A DNA stretch of 64,000 nt from Heliocidaris tuberculata (taxonomy: Eukaryota; Echinodermata; Echinoidea; Camarodonta; Echinometridae). Positions 36,124 to 48,820 of the stretch are shown in pieces (position 1 is the first letter of the stretch; each line of letters starts with the position of its first letter). The stretch is from the NCBI GenBank assembly GCA_025618425.1, contig CM046851.1:2977807-3041806 (forward strand). Reading direction: 5' to 3'. The notes beneath the pieces are model-generated. The model saw nothing but the letters and a program-made list of their open reading frames with translations. It made no database searches and was not told the DNA's origin. Position numbers and translations under genes: made by a program.

Positions 36124-37179
36124 CACGAATTATGAGAGTCAGGATCTGCTCTATGGTTTGCAAAAACATTGCACCAGTAACCTGATTGCAAATGCACTGG
36201 AAGTGCTGTTTGTTTTGATTAGCTGATATTGTAATCGTTGCTTGTTATCAGACTTGATTGTTTGTTTTACCTTGAAGATAGCCACATCTGGGCCTATTTC
36301 CTCATCATGATGGAGGATAAATATCATATAAACAAATAAAATTCACTACTTAAACTCATTAAGGGAGAGTGCAAATGTTTAAGGAGTATACCTACACACT
36401 AGTGCAAATTCATGCAAGTTAAAAAGATTTAGCTTTACATGCTTCTGATGTGCAGTGAATTTTTACTAATATTTTTTCTCTCCTCTTTGCTTTTTGACAC
36501 TTTTTTTTTTTTTTGGTGCTGTTTAAAAGAGAAATGATCAAACTAATGAAAGTGGAAGGATTGTGTAAATTGATAGGAAATGATTCCCCCCCCCTTTCTG
36601 TATTTACATTTAATCAATGGAATGGTTTCTGATACATAATAAAGGAAACATCTGCCTTTGTTTTATCTTCATAGGAAACATGGGTGAAAACAATGATCTG
36701 AGGAGCGGAAGTTTCTGAACTGACATGCTTCATTGACAATGGGAGCAAGTCCACTGGATAGGAAGGAAAATATGAAGTCACCTGTATGATCATGATTTAG
36801 GTAGGTTCAGGAGTAATATTTCTAGATAACAGAAGAGAAAAATTTTGTTTTGAGAATGTTGATGATATAGGCCTGTCAGGGGAGTTCACTTTGTGAGGAA
36901 AAAAATGAGAAATGTGTAACCTTATTGATGTTTCCCATTCTCCACTTGTATATCTTATACATGTAGGTAAGACATCTAGTTAGGTCCTTCACCCTACTAT
37001 ACCCAAATCTAGACATATAGTGAATTTTCTTTTTTAAAGTAATTTTTAAACAAATTTTTAAAAGGAAAAATAAAATAATTGAAGTTTTTCTACTTAAGTA
37101 ATCAGTTAGAAGATCAATTAAAGAGTGGTTTTAAAAAATATATCTTCATATTGTCTGTTGACAGCCAGAAGAGCATTAG
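36124..37179. other. Intergenic, nothing recognised
   Basis: AT-rich, without exon-like sequence. Confidence 0.5.
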
Positions 37180-38311
37180 GGGAAGTCCACCCTGATTACA
37201 AGTTGGTTTTAAAAGAAGCAGAAATGATGATGTGGACATCATGAATGAACTTTGCTTGAACTGACAACATTACTCTGCAATTCAACACAATCTCCTGAAT
37301 TTATTTCAAATGGTTGTTTCAGGCTCTTCCTCGTAAATAGAAATGTAAATCACATCTGGATTTCAGAAAAACGTAACATCTAAGTAGAACAAGTGGTGGT
37401 TATCACTCCATGACATATCTTGCGAGCTCCTCTCCCATTTGCCCTGTACCCCAAAAATCATTAATTTCCATTTCTTCTATTAAAAGAAAATATTCAACCA
37501 TACATGCAACATGGATGGGGGGGGGGGGGGGGGGTACTAATTTTTCTGAAGGTTCATATTTCCGAAGGTTTGTAATTCCGAAACGCAAATTTCCCATAGC
37601 AGGGGGTCCATAATTCTGAAAATGAAATAGGGTTCATAATTACCAACATTTGATGCATTACTCTGAAGGTTCATAATTCTGAAGGTTAGTCATTCTAAAA
37701 CTGTCGGAGTAATGAACCTTCGGAAACACAAAGCTTCGGAATTATAAACCCTCGGATAAACGACATGTAACCCCTTAGATATCATTGCTCATATGTTTTG
37801 ACACGAAACCTGTATGAAACAAATGTATTCCTTCATCAAAAACTGAGAAAATGGAAATTTATGGGATTTTCTGTATTGAGCAAATGGGAGAGGAGCTTAC
37901 AAGATGCGTCACTGAGTTGCCAATTTGTGTTTGATTGATTACAACTTCAAAAATTCATAACTTTCTTATTTCTTATTGGATTTTGCTCAAGCTTTCACTA
38001 ATCTGTTTCTCTCATTTTTCTTCATTTATAAAAATCAACTTAATACCTTTAACTTTTAATCCCTTTAACTCTGTGTTAAAGGACATGTATCAGAGTTAAG
38101 GACCTTCTGGGTCTCAACAGACGATATCTGAAAAATGATAATCACCACTTGTTCTACTTAGATGTTACGTTTTCTGAAATCCAAATTTGATTTACATTTC
38201 TATTTACGAGGTAGAGACTGAAACAACCATTTGAAATCAATTCAGGAGATTGCGTTGAATTGCAGAGTAATGTTGTCAGTTCAAGTGAGGTTCATTCATG
38301 ATGTCCACATC
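37180..38311. mobile_element. Composite nest: CCACCCTG foldback plus long inverted arms
   Basis: Arms of about 175 bp, 37223-37402 and 38141-38311, are inverted copies (GATGTGGACATCATGAATGA against TCATTCATGATGTCCACATC). The left arm interrupts a CCACCCTG-type foldback whose pieces lie at 37180-37222 and 37403-38045. A GAAGGTTCATAATTCTGAA minisatellite (37545-37770) lies inside that. Confidence 0.7.
37545..37770. repeat. Degenerate minisatellite of GGTTCATAATTCTGAA
   Basis: At least five direct units and then inverted ones (GAACCTTCGGAA). It begins after a poly(G) run at 37517-37534. Confidence 0.75.
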
Positions 38312-38482
38312 ATACATGTGCAAGCTTTGTTTTTTTTTTTTTCAAGTTTGGAGATCACAGTTAGTGTAGAGAGTGCAGTGTACTTTCATCAGAAAGAGAA
38401 AGCGGAATTGTGATGGGAAGATTTTCAAGGATGATGCAACAGCCAAATGTTGTCCTGTGTAACAAACATATAATGGACAATA

Positions 38483-39235
38483 TTTAAAGATAAAGTTGAG
38501 TTCTGGTCATGAGATTGAATTGTGAAAGAAACTGTCTCAAAGCAATTGGGAAAGGTTGATGATATAGCACATAAGAATTGGTGTATGCTGTAAGGTTTTG
38601 GAATCACCAAAATGATAAGAAATTGACTCTGCCCTGCTGAGAGTCACATGCACTGCACACATAAATGTGTATATGGGACTACACACAAATATTTGGCCCG
38701 AACATTTCAGTTGTTTCTCGTCTGTCTTCTTTTTTTTTCTTAAACTCTGCTACAAATTCTAACTTATGCCTTTTTGAAGAAATTTTTTTTTGTCGAAGAT
38801 TACTATAGCATTATTTTTCATTTACTTTGAATAAAGATAAAGTAGAGTTCTGGTCATGCAATTATATTGTGAAAGAAACTGTCTTAAAGGAATTGGGAAA
38901 GGTTGACCATGTCGACATAAGAATTGTTTTTTACTACATGTATGTTGTTTAGGAATCATCAAAATAGATAAGAACTTGACCCAAGCTCGCTGAAAAGCAC
39001 ATGTACTACACACAGCAATGGTTATATGGGACACAAGTGGCATGAATGTCCAGCCCGAACATTTCAGCTATTTCTAGTCATATTTCGAATATAAGAGCAT
39101 TTGAAGAGCAATCCTTTTCAGGGGATGTTATGATGTTCTTCCAAACTGGCATAAAAGGAATGAGAAAGCCCACAAATTATGTTTCCCCGATCCCAGGACT
39201 CAAGATTCCATTTAAAGTAGCATTAAACTGGTAAG
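38483..39235 (+). repeat. Dispersed repeat family F3, two successive copies
   Basis: The first copy is about 38483-38720 and the second 38830-39235, both opening with AAAGT-GAGTTCTGGTCATG. Confidence 0.7.
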
Positions 39236-40559
39236 AACTTGAACAGTGACATCTTACAGTGATTACTAAATTAAGATTATAATTTGAAAATTAATCGCAT
39301 TTTATTTTGAATTTTGACAAACAGGTTGTTTGGATAATAGGCGAATTTTATATTTCAAACAATTATTTTTGACTTGGCATTGTGTGCGGGTAGATTTTAA
39401 GCTTTTCCAAACTAGAATGGGGCATGATGGGAAAATGAAAGGCACAGACACTTATCAAATCCTGTTGAAAGATGGTGCTATTTAGGGCTCCAGTTTACTG
39501 TCACTTTAAAGCTGCTTTAGGCAGTTAATAGTAGCATGCTTCTACACCAGATGTAAAGAAAGCTATATTTAATATGAGATGTAGAGCAAAAGATGTTCAT
39601 AAAATTATGCCCAATGCTTTTGTAAGGTGGATAAAAACCATTCTTCTACATGTCCATGAAATTTCAATGATACATACCCGAGCAGATGAGCAAAAGAAGA
39701 AGTTTGGGTGACTTTTTTTTTTTTTCAGACAGCCCTTCCAGTTTTTAAAAATATCTAAAATCTAAGACTACTACGATGCGTGATGCCAAGTTCATTATTT
39801 AAAACACATGACTGTATAGTAGGGCTTTGTACATGAACACATCTGTATGTTTTATTATAATTTCCTGACTATTTGATGTTTCCCAAGATGTATGTGTGAC
39901 TTCCTGTATACAATACATGTTATGTACAAAGCCAGGGGTAGAGAGACTTGACTAACAAAAGTTCCATCTCACAACTGCATTCAGTGGCAGAGAATACAGA
40001 AAGCTTTTTTTATTATTATTTTTTGTTTTTTGTTTTACTAGACACAGATTTCCCTCAAACTTCCGTCAAACTTGTTATCTTTTCAATCTTTAGTCTGATG
40101 CATCATCTGAAAAATAAACAAACTTGACAAGAAACAAAAGCAATTATTTTCATACTGCCCAAAAAATAGAAAGATATTTCAGCCAAACTAAAGGAAGGAT
40201 CTCAAATTCTGCAGACATCAAGTGGCATTCATTTCCCTATGTTCCCGTAAAGGGACAACAAAAGTGAAGGCAGATGTGATTATCTTTGTGATAACTTTTG
40301 TGAGTTAAGAGCTTCTGCCAAAAATCAAAGCCTGTTTTATATTTTTAAAATTGTCTCAATATTTTGTCAGGGATTTCACTTGTTGGAATCTCGATTGTGA
40401 GACAACATTGATATCATTTCTACTGCACTGTTCACAACTCCACTTGATACAGATGTAGGCTGATGGTTTATATCTACATGTAGTTGCAAGTATTTCCACA
40501 TGTGATCCTGCGGAGTAAATAGTTCATGTGTAGTTACAGGAACATCAATATTTGGTATA
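39236..40559. other. Intergenic, nothing recognised
   Basis: Poly(T) tracts only; no gene supported. Confidence 0.5.
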
Positions 40560-40561
40560 GG

Positions 40562-40800
40562 TATTATAATAATAATGATAATAATATTAGGTATTTTTAT
40601 CACGCTCATATCCACTGCATAATAAGGTGCTCAACAGCTCAAGGCACTCCAATATTATCCCGGCTCTAGCTAATTTAGGCTACCGAATTCAGTGCTCACA
40701 GCATTCAAGTTATTCCTTCCTACCAGTACCCATTTAACACCTGGGTGGAGAGTGGCAAATGTAGATTAATGTCTTGCCAGAGAACACTATAGTAGAATTT
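40562..40800 (-). mobile_element. SINE-like repeat, minus orientation
   Basis: Read on the minus strand it contains TGCCACTCTCCACCCAGGTG, TTAAATGGGTAC, GAATGCTGTGAG and GGATATGAG, and ends in an AT-rich ATT microsatellite tail. It is about 75-80% similar by eye to 48625-48820. Tail and dispersal suit a SINE; an internal promoter was not identified. Confidence 0.6.
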
Positions 40801-41080
40801 TGAATGTAGAAACATTGTTACAAGATTTTAGACTCGGTGAATGTTTCTTGCTTCTTGTATCTTGCAATGAGCATTGCATGCACTTGATATCTACACTCTG
40901 CAATAGACCTGTGACCTGTGTAGTACCAAGTTATAACTCCTTGGTAGTACAAGCTCTTTGGGAATTCTAATGTCTTTCCCAGAATTATATCTTTTCTATG
41001 CTATGTCACCTTGACTTGTCATTACTTCATTGAAAACTAGATGACTTTTATTGGAGCAGCAAGAAGGTAGAATTGCCTTA
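40801..41080. other. Intergenic spacer
   Basis: Nothing recognised. Confidence 0.5.
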
Positions 41081-41486
41081 CCCCTCTTTCAGACTAGAGA
41101 GTTTTCATATGGATATAGGATGTTTTTATGTGTCTGAATGCTCTTATATTGATATGTCGTATCTCATACGTCGTATATCGAAACGATGCTAAAAGTTTTG
41201 ATGATCCTATATTCATATGACATATATTTGTGTCTGAATGCTCTCATATCCATATGTCATATATGTTGGCGGGGCTTATATAAACACAATGCGCAAAGCC
41301 TGCGCAAAGTTCGTACTGTGCAAGGGAGAGACTCGTACATGTTCATGAGCTTCCCATGAAACCTGACAGTGCATGAGGTCTGAATGCTGCCATACAATTA
41401 TCGTATAATGGTGAGTTGTGTCTGAATGCTTTCATATCAATACGTCTTATGAATATAGGATAACATGGTGTGTCTGAAAGGGGGGG
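41081..41486. mobile_element. MITE with CTTTCAGAC ends and repeated TGTCTGAATGCT units
   Basis: The left end CCCCTCTTTCAGACT and right end TGTCTGAAAGGGGGG are inverted. TGTCTGAATGCTCTTATAT-like units recur at about 41132, 41232 and 41418. It also contains a GC box next to TATATAA (41271-41284), probably by chance. Confidence 0.65.
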
Positions 41487-41541
41487 TTAAATCAACTGCA
41501 CATGGGATACTATTTCATAACTTAGTCTGTAGCTGACTTAA

Positions 41542-42039
41542 AGGGGAAGTTCACCCCGAAGATTACTTGAGTTTAAAAAATGCAGAAAAAATAAAGAAAA
41601 ATATTGGCGAAGGTTTGATGAAAATCGGTCAAATAATAAAAGAGCTATGAGTATTTAAAGTTTTGGATTCGTGACGTCACATACGAGCAGCTGCCCATTG
41701 GTCATGTAATAAATATTCCATATATTCGCATTTTTTTTTACGTTCCACGATAAATTAATATTGTTTCTTTTCAGAATCTAGTATTGAATAACATTTCTGA
41801 CAATATATCAAATGCACAGACGAAAATATTCTAAATTTTCTGAGAAAACTGTATTTTATGGAATATTTATCACATTACATAATGGAGGAGCTGCTCGCAT
41901 GTGACGTCACAAAATTAAAACTTCAAAAGTCCATAACTCCGTTATTCTTTAACGGATTTTGTCCAAACTTTCGCCAATATTTTTCTTTATTTTTTCTGCA
42001 TTTTTTAAACTCAAGTAATCTTCAGGGTGAACTTCCCCT
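41542..42039. mobile_element. TTAA foldback, 498 bp, arms about 170 bp with a CRE palindrome in each
   Basis: The outer 75 bp of each arm are almost perfect inverted copies, starting AGGGGAAGTTCACCC. TTAA flanks both sides (41538-41541 and 42040-42043). GTGACGTCAC occurs in both arms (41671-41680 and 41901-41910). Confidence 0.9.
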
Positions 42040-42318
42040 TTAAGTTTGGTCTATGTAGCCTACATGAGTTAAAGAAATTTCCAATAAATCAATTCCTGCT
42101 GGGTATGTTGGTACATGACATGTGTCTGATATCAATCGGGTTACATCTTGATCATTCCTATCGAAAATTTTACAACTGGAGCTTCCTTGAACCTTCTTCT
42201 GGTGGACTATACTTGAAGACTCCCAACTTGTACATGTATTTGTCTGTTCCTACTATTTCATTTGGAAAGTTGATTGGAATTGTTTGATACATGTATGTAT
42301 TGAGTCTAGATGTGTTAT

Positions 42319-42447
42319 GTTTAAGGTAATGCATATTGTTGAAGGATCACAGAAAAAAAAGGAATTTTTTTATATTTGTTTTGTTTAAGGTAATGCATAT
42401 TGTTGAAGGATCACAGAAAAAAAGGGAATTTTTGATATTTGTTTTGC
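42319..42447. repeat. 63-bp tandem duplication
   Basis: A unit opening TGTTTAAGGTAATGCATATT occurs twice in succession, differing mainly in the A and T run lengths. Confidence 0.9.
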
Positions 42448-44540
42448 TTAGATATATAGATAGATATATATACCACGTATTTTCGCCCTAAGTAGGTATC
42501 TAATATATATATCAGTAATAGTTTAGTTTTTTTTAAACCTAAGGACCTTGACCAGCACTGTATAGGCCTATTTCCTTCATAAAAACTGGACAGCATTCTT
42601 GGCTGAGCATCTGCATGATCTGTTTCTAATAGCCCATAAGTAGCCTGGCCTTCAAGTTTCAGCACCAGGTATTTAAAGCTGTGAGGGGGTAAAGGAGGGG
42701 GCTGTTTGCCATCTGTTTGAAAAGCCAGGAAAAATGCCTTGGTTGCAAAACCATTGGGATAACTCTGAAGATGAACTCACCTGTAATTACATCGTTTTAG
42801 CTAATTGCAAACAGTCACCAGTCTAGGCTACTCTTTTATGCAAGAATGAATTATCATTTTGTAAAAAAATAAAATTTAAAAAAAAGAAGAAGAAAAGGAA
42901 AATACCCCTATTTTCAGAAGCCTTAATATAGCCAACAAAATCTATGGTGGCCCATATGGGATTTTGGAAAGGGAGAGGGGGAGGGGAAAGCCTTTTACCA
43001 CTAGAAAAGGTTGGTTTTTTTATGGGTTTTTTGGTCTCAATACCCCCCCCCCCCCCCCCCTCCTACAGTTGCCCAATCAACCTATAATAGGAGATGCTGG
43101 AGCAGCTGGACCATCTCTGATAGCTAGGTTATCCAGGGGCATTGTAGCCTATGCTCTCTCTGACGTAATATGTATAACAAATGAGAACAAACAGAAGCAT
43201 ATAAAAAAGAAACTGTTAATGCAAACAAAGCTTTCTTTGAAATCACTTTTATGATTCAGAGGGTACCCTTGTTATTGTTTTCAGGTTGTGGATTTTCCGG
43301 TCTTTGTGCAGAGGTAGCCTCTTTAGGCAGGTTTGAATGCATTTATACTTACTTTGCAAAGGCAGAATGAGAGTTTTGAAATGCTCATCTAAAATGCAGT
43401 TTCACAGGGTGTTGTTCATACTTCTTTTCTCCAGGCGAATTTGGGCTCTACAGCTGCTTTAGCAGACCTCATTGTGCGTGCTGCTAGTTTATATGACGTC
43501 ATATAATCACGTTTACAAATGATTGTGCATTTATGCTTACCCAGAAACTGTCTTTTCTTTGAGAAACGCCGATTCAAAACGCACCTTTTTGTGAGTTTTA
43601 CATCGCGTTTTAAATAGGTGAATATACCAAAATGACTGTGGACACACCTGTGTTTTGAGATAAACACATATTTAAACAAAAGGCTCATTCTGGCCTGAAA
43701 AATGGGAGCTTATACGAACCCACAGACCCACTAACTGACTTCTAATTACCCCCATTCATGGTAGGCTGTGAGGTGTCTCACTTCACCTGGAATGGAGCAC
43801 AGTGACTACTCGCTCACTCTTTGGAAACCCAAATGAAGTCCCACACAGGCAAGCTGGTAGTGCCATTTATGTCACCCTTGATTTAGTGACATGTCAACTA
43901 TGTGTGCTCATGAGTGCATATGTTCATGTGTGGTGTGTGGTTAGAGACCTCTGTCCATTCACGGACGGATCACCGCTCAGTGAGTACCAGGAGAGCTTGG
44001 TAGAGCTTGTTGGAACTTTGTTTGGGGGTCACAACTCAATCTGAGGTTTACCGCTGGTTGCAGGAGTAGGAGGGATACAGCCATCACAAACAAGCAAGAA
44101 ATGCCAAAAGCTGCATTCGTTTTTGTGAGGAATGTAAGTTTGAAATTTGGAATATGTATCTACAAAATCGTGTTACATGGATGCATTTTCTGAGTAATGC
44201 AACACCTGCAAATTTGCCATACAGTTGTAACTCTATGGAGCGCACAGAGTGCACACGGGGAAATATCGGCGGTGCAAGCTATGGCGCACGATCAAATTTG
44301 AGTCGTTTGAATCGGCTCTGTTATGATTCTGCGATTAAAATCTATACAATGCCTTATGGCACATTGTCCTTTTTTACAGCTGTTGAATGTCACATGCAAC
44401 ATACAGGACTAGGTCTAATTCCAGCAGGCTAAAAAACAAAAAAAGCCCACATCCCATCCTTTTTTCAAAAGTTTGGACAAGAAACTAATGACTTTTTGTA
44501 CTTGGCCTTATACACATCGTCTCCAATAATAAGTACATTT
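42448..44540. other. Intergenic, nothing recognised
   Basis: Poly(C) at 43045-43061; short open frames have no domain. TGACGTCA occurs at 43494-43501. Confidence 0.5.
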
Positions 44541-45720
44541 TTATGTATGGGGAGGAGGCCGGGGGAAAGAGGGAGGGAGAGAGAGAGAGGGGGGGGGGGG
44601 GGAGAAAATCTTGTTATTTGCGTATATGTAAGGTGAAAAAAAGGCATGCTGAATCAGAATATGAACATCCAACCAAGGAACTCGAAATTTGTTTGTGTTC
44701 CACCATATATGCAAAAGACCTCCCCCCCCCCCCCCCCCCCGATACCGCAACCAAACTTGGAGTTTGGTTCCGCGCAAGCATTTTCATGTTATCCTTTATT
44801 TCCTTCATACTCATTAACTGTTGACCTATAGAATACCAGACAAAGTTCTTTGAGGTTGATTTTATACTTTCTAGCTGTACACAAATTATTTTTTCAGGTA
44901 ATTGGTACACTTTTAAGGGAAGCTTGAGTTCTGGGAAAGGTAAAAAATAATTTGTGAGCTTTCTCCTTATTATGTTAGTTTGGAAGATTATCATAGTAGA
45001 TAGATCCTGTGAAAAGGATTGTTCGTCAAATGCCCTCGCATTCAAAATATGTCAAGAAACAGCTGAAATGATTGGGCCAAACATTTGTGTGTGACTAGTC
45101 CCATACTTTATTTCTGTGTGCAGTGCATGTGAATCTCAGCAGGATTGAGTCAATTTCTTATCATTTTGGTGATTCCAAAACCTTACAGCATATTCTTATG
45201 TGCTATATAATCAACCTTTCCCAATTGCTTTGAAACAATTTCTTTTACAATTCAATCTCATGACCAGAACTCAACTTTATCTTTAACATTAATCAAAACA
45301 CTGACATCACATCCACTCAAAGGCCAGTCTGACACAGACAGCATAATGTAGAGACACACCCAGGTGCGCAAAATTAACCTAGCTTTTTCAAGTTTGTACT
45401 TACGGTTAGTACGTAGGAATGTCCTTTGAATCAATCTTTCTCCCCTCGCAATGGACTGAGCGGTAAACAGGGTGCATGCTCAGTCATGCCTATATGACTG
45501 AGCTGTTCCACCAGCTAAAGGAGTTCTCCCTCCAGAAATTCAAATTTTAAAAATTAATTTATGAAATATGGACGGCACTGTGGCCCTTAAAAAATGCCTC
45601 CCAACCATCTGGGGATCATTCCCTGCCCATGGGTACCAAAAGGAGAGGACCAAAAGAGCCAGGGGAGATGCCTTTTTGAACCAAAGAAGACATCCCCAAA
45701 TCCTTGGCGTAATATATTAA
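44541..45720. repeat. Local duplication, left member
   Basis: Blocks at 44600-44745 and 45284-45713 recur at 46955-47090 and 47180-47590, in the same order and orientation. Between the two blocks of the left member lies an F3 repeat in minus orientation (44910-45285), absent from the right member. Confidence 0.8.
44910..45285 (-). repeat. Dispersed repeat family F3, minus orientation
   Basis: Reverse complement of the family at 23540; inserted inside the left member of the local duplication. Confidence 0.75.
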
Positions 45721-46104
45721 AAGGTGCCCAAAATTGCTTTTTCAGCAGTAAAACTGAAATTGTTTGGAGACCACGTGTGATTACAACCCCCCCCCCCAAA
45801 AAAAAAAAATAAACGGAAAGAACTTTTCTAGGTTCATACTTGTGCAGTAGGCCTACATCTTATATCTTGTTTTCAGGAGAAAAGAAAATCTGCCCTTTTC
45901 AAGAACTGACTTTGGGGAGGGGGGGGGGGCGAATTCGAGGCAATCATATGACTGAGCGTTATGGTAATAACAATTATTATTTGTATAAAGGGTTTTCAGG
46001 CGACCAGAAAAATTGGCGTATCTCATGGTTTGCGCAAGAGTACCTGGATGACAGTGCAATTTTAAAACAATATCTCATGGTTTGTGTAAAAGTACCCGGA
46101 TGAC

Positions 46105-46465
46105 CTTGCAATATATCTCCATATCTCATGGTTTGGGGTGCGCGTGACGCGTAAAAAAGTGAATACGCGTTTAAATACGCAAATGTTAAGACAATGGATC
46201 TATGCGCGCAGCTCTTGCAAGATACTTGGGTAAGGATTAAAAAAAAATTCTACCTGTGTTTTATGTCGAAGTCAATGCAAAAAAAAAAAAATATATATAT
46301 CTCCATATCTCATGGATTGGGGTGCGCGTGACGCGTAAAAAAGTGAATACGCGCTTAAATACGCAAATGTTAAGACAATGGATCTATGCGCGCAGCTCTT
46401 GCAAGATACTTGGGTAAGGATAAAAAAAAATTTCTACCTGTGTTTTATGTCGAAGTCAATACAAA
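46105..46465. repeat. Tandem duplication of about 190 bp
   Basis: Two almost identical units open CTCCATATCTCATGG and contain GGGGTGCGCGTGACGCGTAA and CAATGGATCTATGCGCGCAG. They are rich in CpG compared with their surroundings. Confidence 0.9.
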
Positions 46466-46924
46466 AACATAAAGACATGTAATGGTGAAAATTGATGAAC
46501 TCGGTATCATACAATTAATAATAATAATATTGAATGGCTTTTCTTTCGTGGGACACAAGGATATATCGTACTCGCTTTGAAAATATTTCCCTCGTCGTGC
46601 CGACTCGTGAAATATGCTCATAGCTCTTGCGATATATCCTTGTATCCCACTCAAGGCCATTCAATATTATATAAATATTCAGTACCATTTTCCTACCTAA
46701 CGAACAAAATTTATCCCTCAAAATTTTCGATTTGTTTTGTCCTTGCTTTTCATATGATCCAGTGAACAGTACATACATGTAAACATGAAAACATCCAGGG
46801 TCTGTGTTACAATGCATACTCTATCTAGTTTCTTGCACAGTAACCATCTGTTCATTGACCTAGGCCAATTCCCCACCGGTGACAAATATTCTTTTATTCC
46901 CGAAATCGATCCGTTTACACTGCT

Positions 46925-47600
46925 GTTGTTTAGTAATTGAAATAAAATCAGAGAGGGGGTAGAAAATCTTGTTGCTTGCAGATATAAAAGGTGAAAAGGA
47001 CACGCTGAATCAACATATGAACATCCAACCAAGGAACTCAAAATTTGTTTGCGTTTCATGTTCCATATATGCAAAAGACCCCCCCCCCCCCCAGATACGG
47101 CAACATCTGATTTTTTAACAATGAGTATACATCGAACTTGACTGTGGTGATGAAGTTTTAACATGATGAGAAGACTGATTAATCAAAACACTGACATCGC
47201 GTCCACCCAAAGGCCAGTCTGATACGAGCAGTATGATGTAGACACACGCACACATATATGCACAAAATAAACCGAGTTGATTGAGAAGTTTGTACGTAGG
47301 AATGTGCTATGAATCAAACTTTCTCCCCTCACAGTGGGCTGAGCGGGAAACACGTTGCATGCTTGATTGTGTCATACAACAGTGAGCTGTTCCACCGGAT
47401 AAAGGAGTTTGCCCTCCGGAAATTCAAATTTTAGAAATGAATTTATGAAATATGGACAGCACTGCGGCCCTTAAAAGGTGCCTCCCAACCATCTGGGGAT
47501 CATTCCCCGCCCGTGGATACCAAAAGGAGAGGACCAAAAGAGCCAGGGGAGACACCTATTCAAACCAAAGAAAACACCCCCAAATCCTTAGCGAGTACAT
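46925..47600. repeat. Local duplication, right member
   Basis: Partner of 44541-45720. Differences are scattered through all codon positions of the open frames in the shared block, so the block is not called coding. Confidence 0.75.
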
Positions 47601-48620
47601 TAAGAGATATTATCTGTTGAGAGCCAGAAGGGCGTTAACTGACATATTTTCTACATATTTAACACCCTTCTAGCTCCAAACAGATGATATGAGTTGTGTG
47701 TAGGCAGTGTGATCTGTTTGGACAGAACTTTTGTTTAAAATGTTAGTCCATAGTAAACCTATCTGCTGAATTAAATTTAGAATTACCAGTTTCTCTGAAA
47801 ATGTAATTCCATTAGGCATTAACAGAACTCAAGATACGAACACTATTGCTGGAGGAACAGACTTGTTGGCTCTACTCCTCGTTCTAGTCTTTCAACAGTA
47901 GCACATCTCAGTCTGAAAAAGCAAACTGATTTATGCCTGCAGTAACTGGCAGAATTGTAACCTTTGCTCCTGTAACTGATCTTGGGAATGTTTATTTGAG
48001 AGAATGTTTATGGGTCTGCTTTTTAGAATTTTATGTGGTTGTTTTTCTAGGAAGTTGGTTTCTTTATAGAAGTAGTGATGCAGCAATTACAGAATTTTTG
48101 TCTTGTTTTAGAATAGATATTTATGTACGTGTACATACATGAACAGTATGTAATAGATTTGAGGTCAGCACCCCATTCTCAGTTTTCATGTATTTCTTTT
48201 ATTGATTTTAGATTTAGTAGATTTTCATTATTATAAGATCCCAAAGGGTCAGATTTAATGAACACTGTTCAATTTTCTGACTCTTATACCACTTTCAGAA
48301 ATCCATGCTCCTATTATGTTTACTAAATGCGCATTAGGTAATAAAAACGTGTTCACAAACTATTAGAACCTGCATGATAAGAGCATTATTTTTACAAGCC
48401 ATGGTAACTGCAATTTTTGGTCATGTTTTCAGGCATCCCTCCCTATATCAAATGACCTTTGACCTATATTAGGGTAGGATAATGCTAGGCCTGCATCATC
48501 ATGTTCATAAACCTACAATGTAGCATTTGCGGGGGAAATGCAGGTATTATGTGCATAATAGCAGCACTAAAATAATGCGCATTAATTTGATGCTGGTACA
48601 TTCATAAACTCCTAGTTTAA
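47601..48620. other. Intergenic, small palindrome
   Basis: 47606-47690 is an inverted repeat (TATTATCTGTTGAGAGCCAG against its imperfect inverse). Related halves lie at about 37152 and 38100. Otherwise nothing recognised. Confidence 0.5.
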
Positions 48621-48624
48621 AGCA

Positions 48625-48820
48625 CTACTGTCCTTTGGCAAGACATTAATCTATATTTGCCACTCTCCACCCAGGTGTTAAATGGGCACCGGCAGGAATG
48701 AATTCCTTGAATGCTGTGAGCGCTGAAATCGGTAGCCTAGCTAGAGCCAGGGTGATATTGGAGCGCCTTGAACACCATTCCTGGTGGATATGAGTGCTAT
48801 ATAAATATTATACAAAATTC
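48625..48820 (+). mobile_element. SINE-like repeat, plus orientation
   Basis: It contains TTTGCCACTCTCCACCCAGG, TGTTAAATGGGCAC, GGATATGAGTGCTATATAAA and an AT-rich tail. Inverse orientation to the copy at 40562. Confidence 0.6.

Noticed and set aside
41271..41284. GC box next to TATATAA, promoter-like
   Set aside because: It lies inside a MITE with no exon downstream, so it is probably chance.
47452..47673. Basic 73-codon frame shared in part with 45582-45719
   Set aside because: The duplicated block differs without synonymous bias and the partner frame ends early, so coding is not supported.
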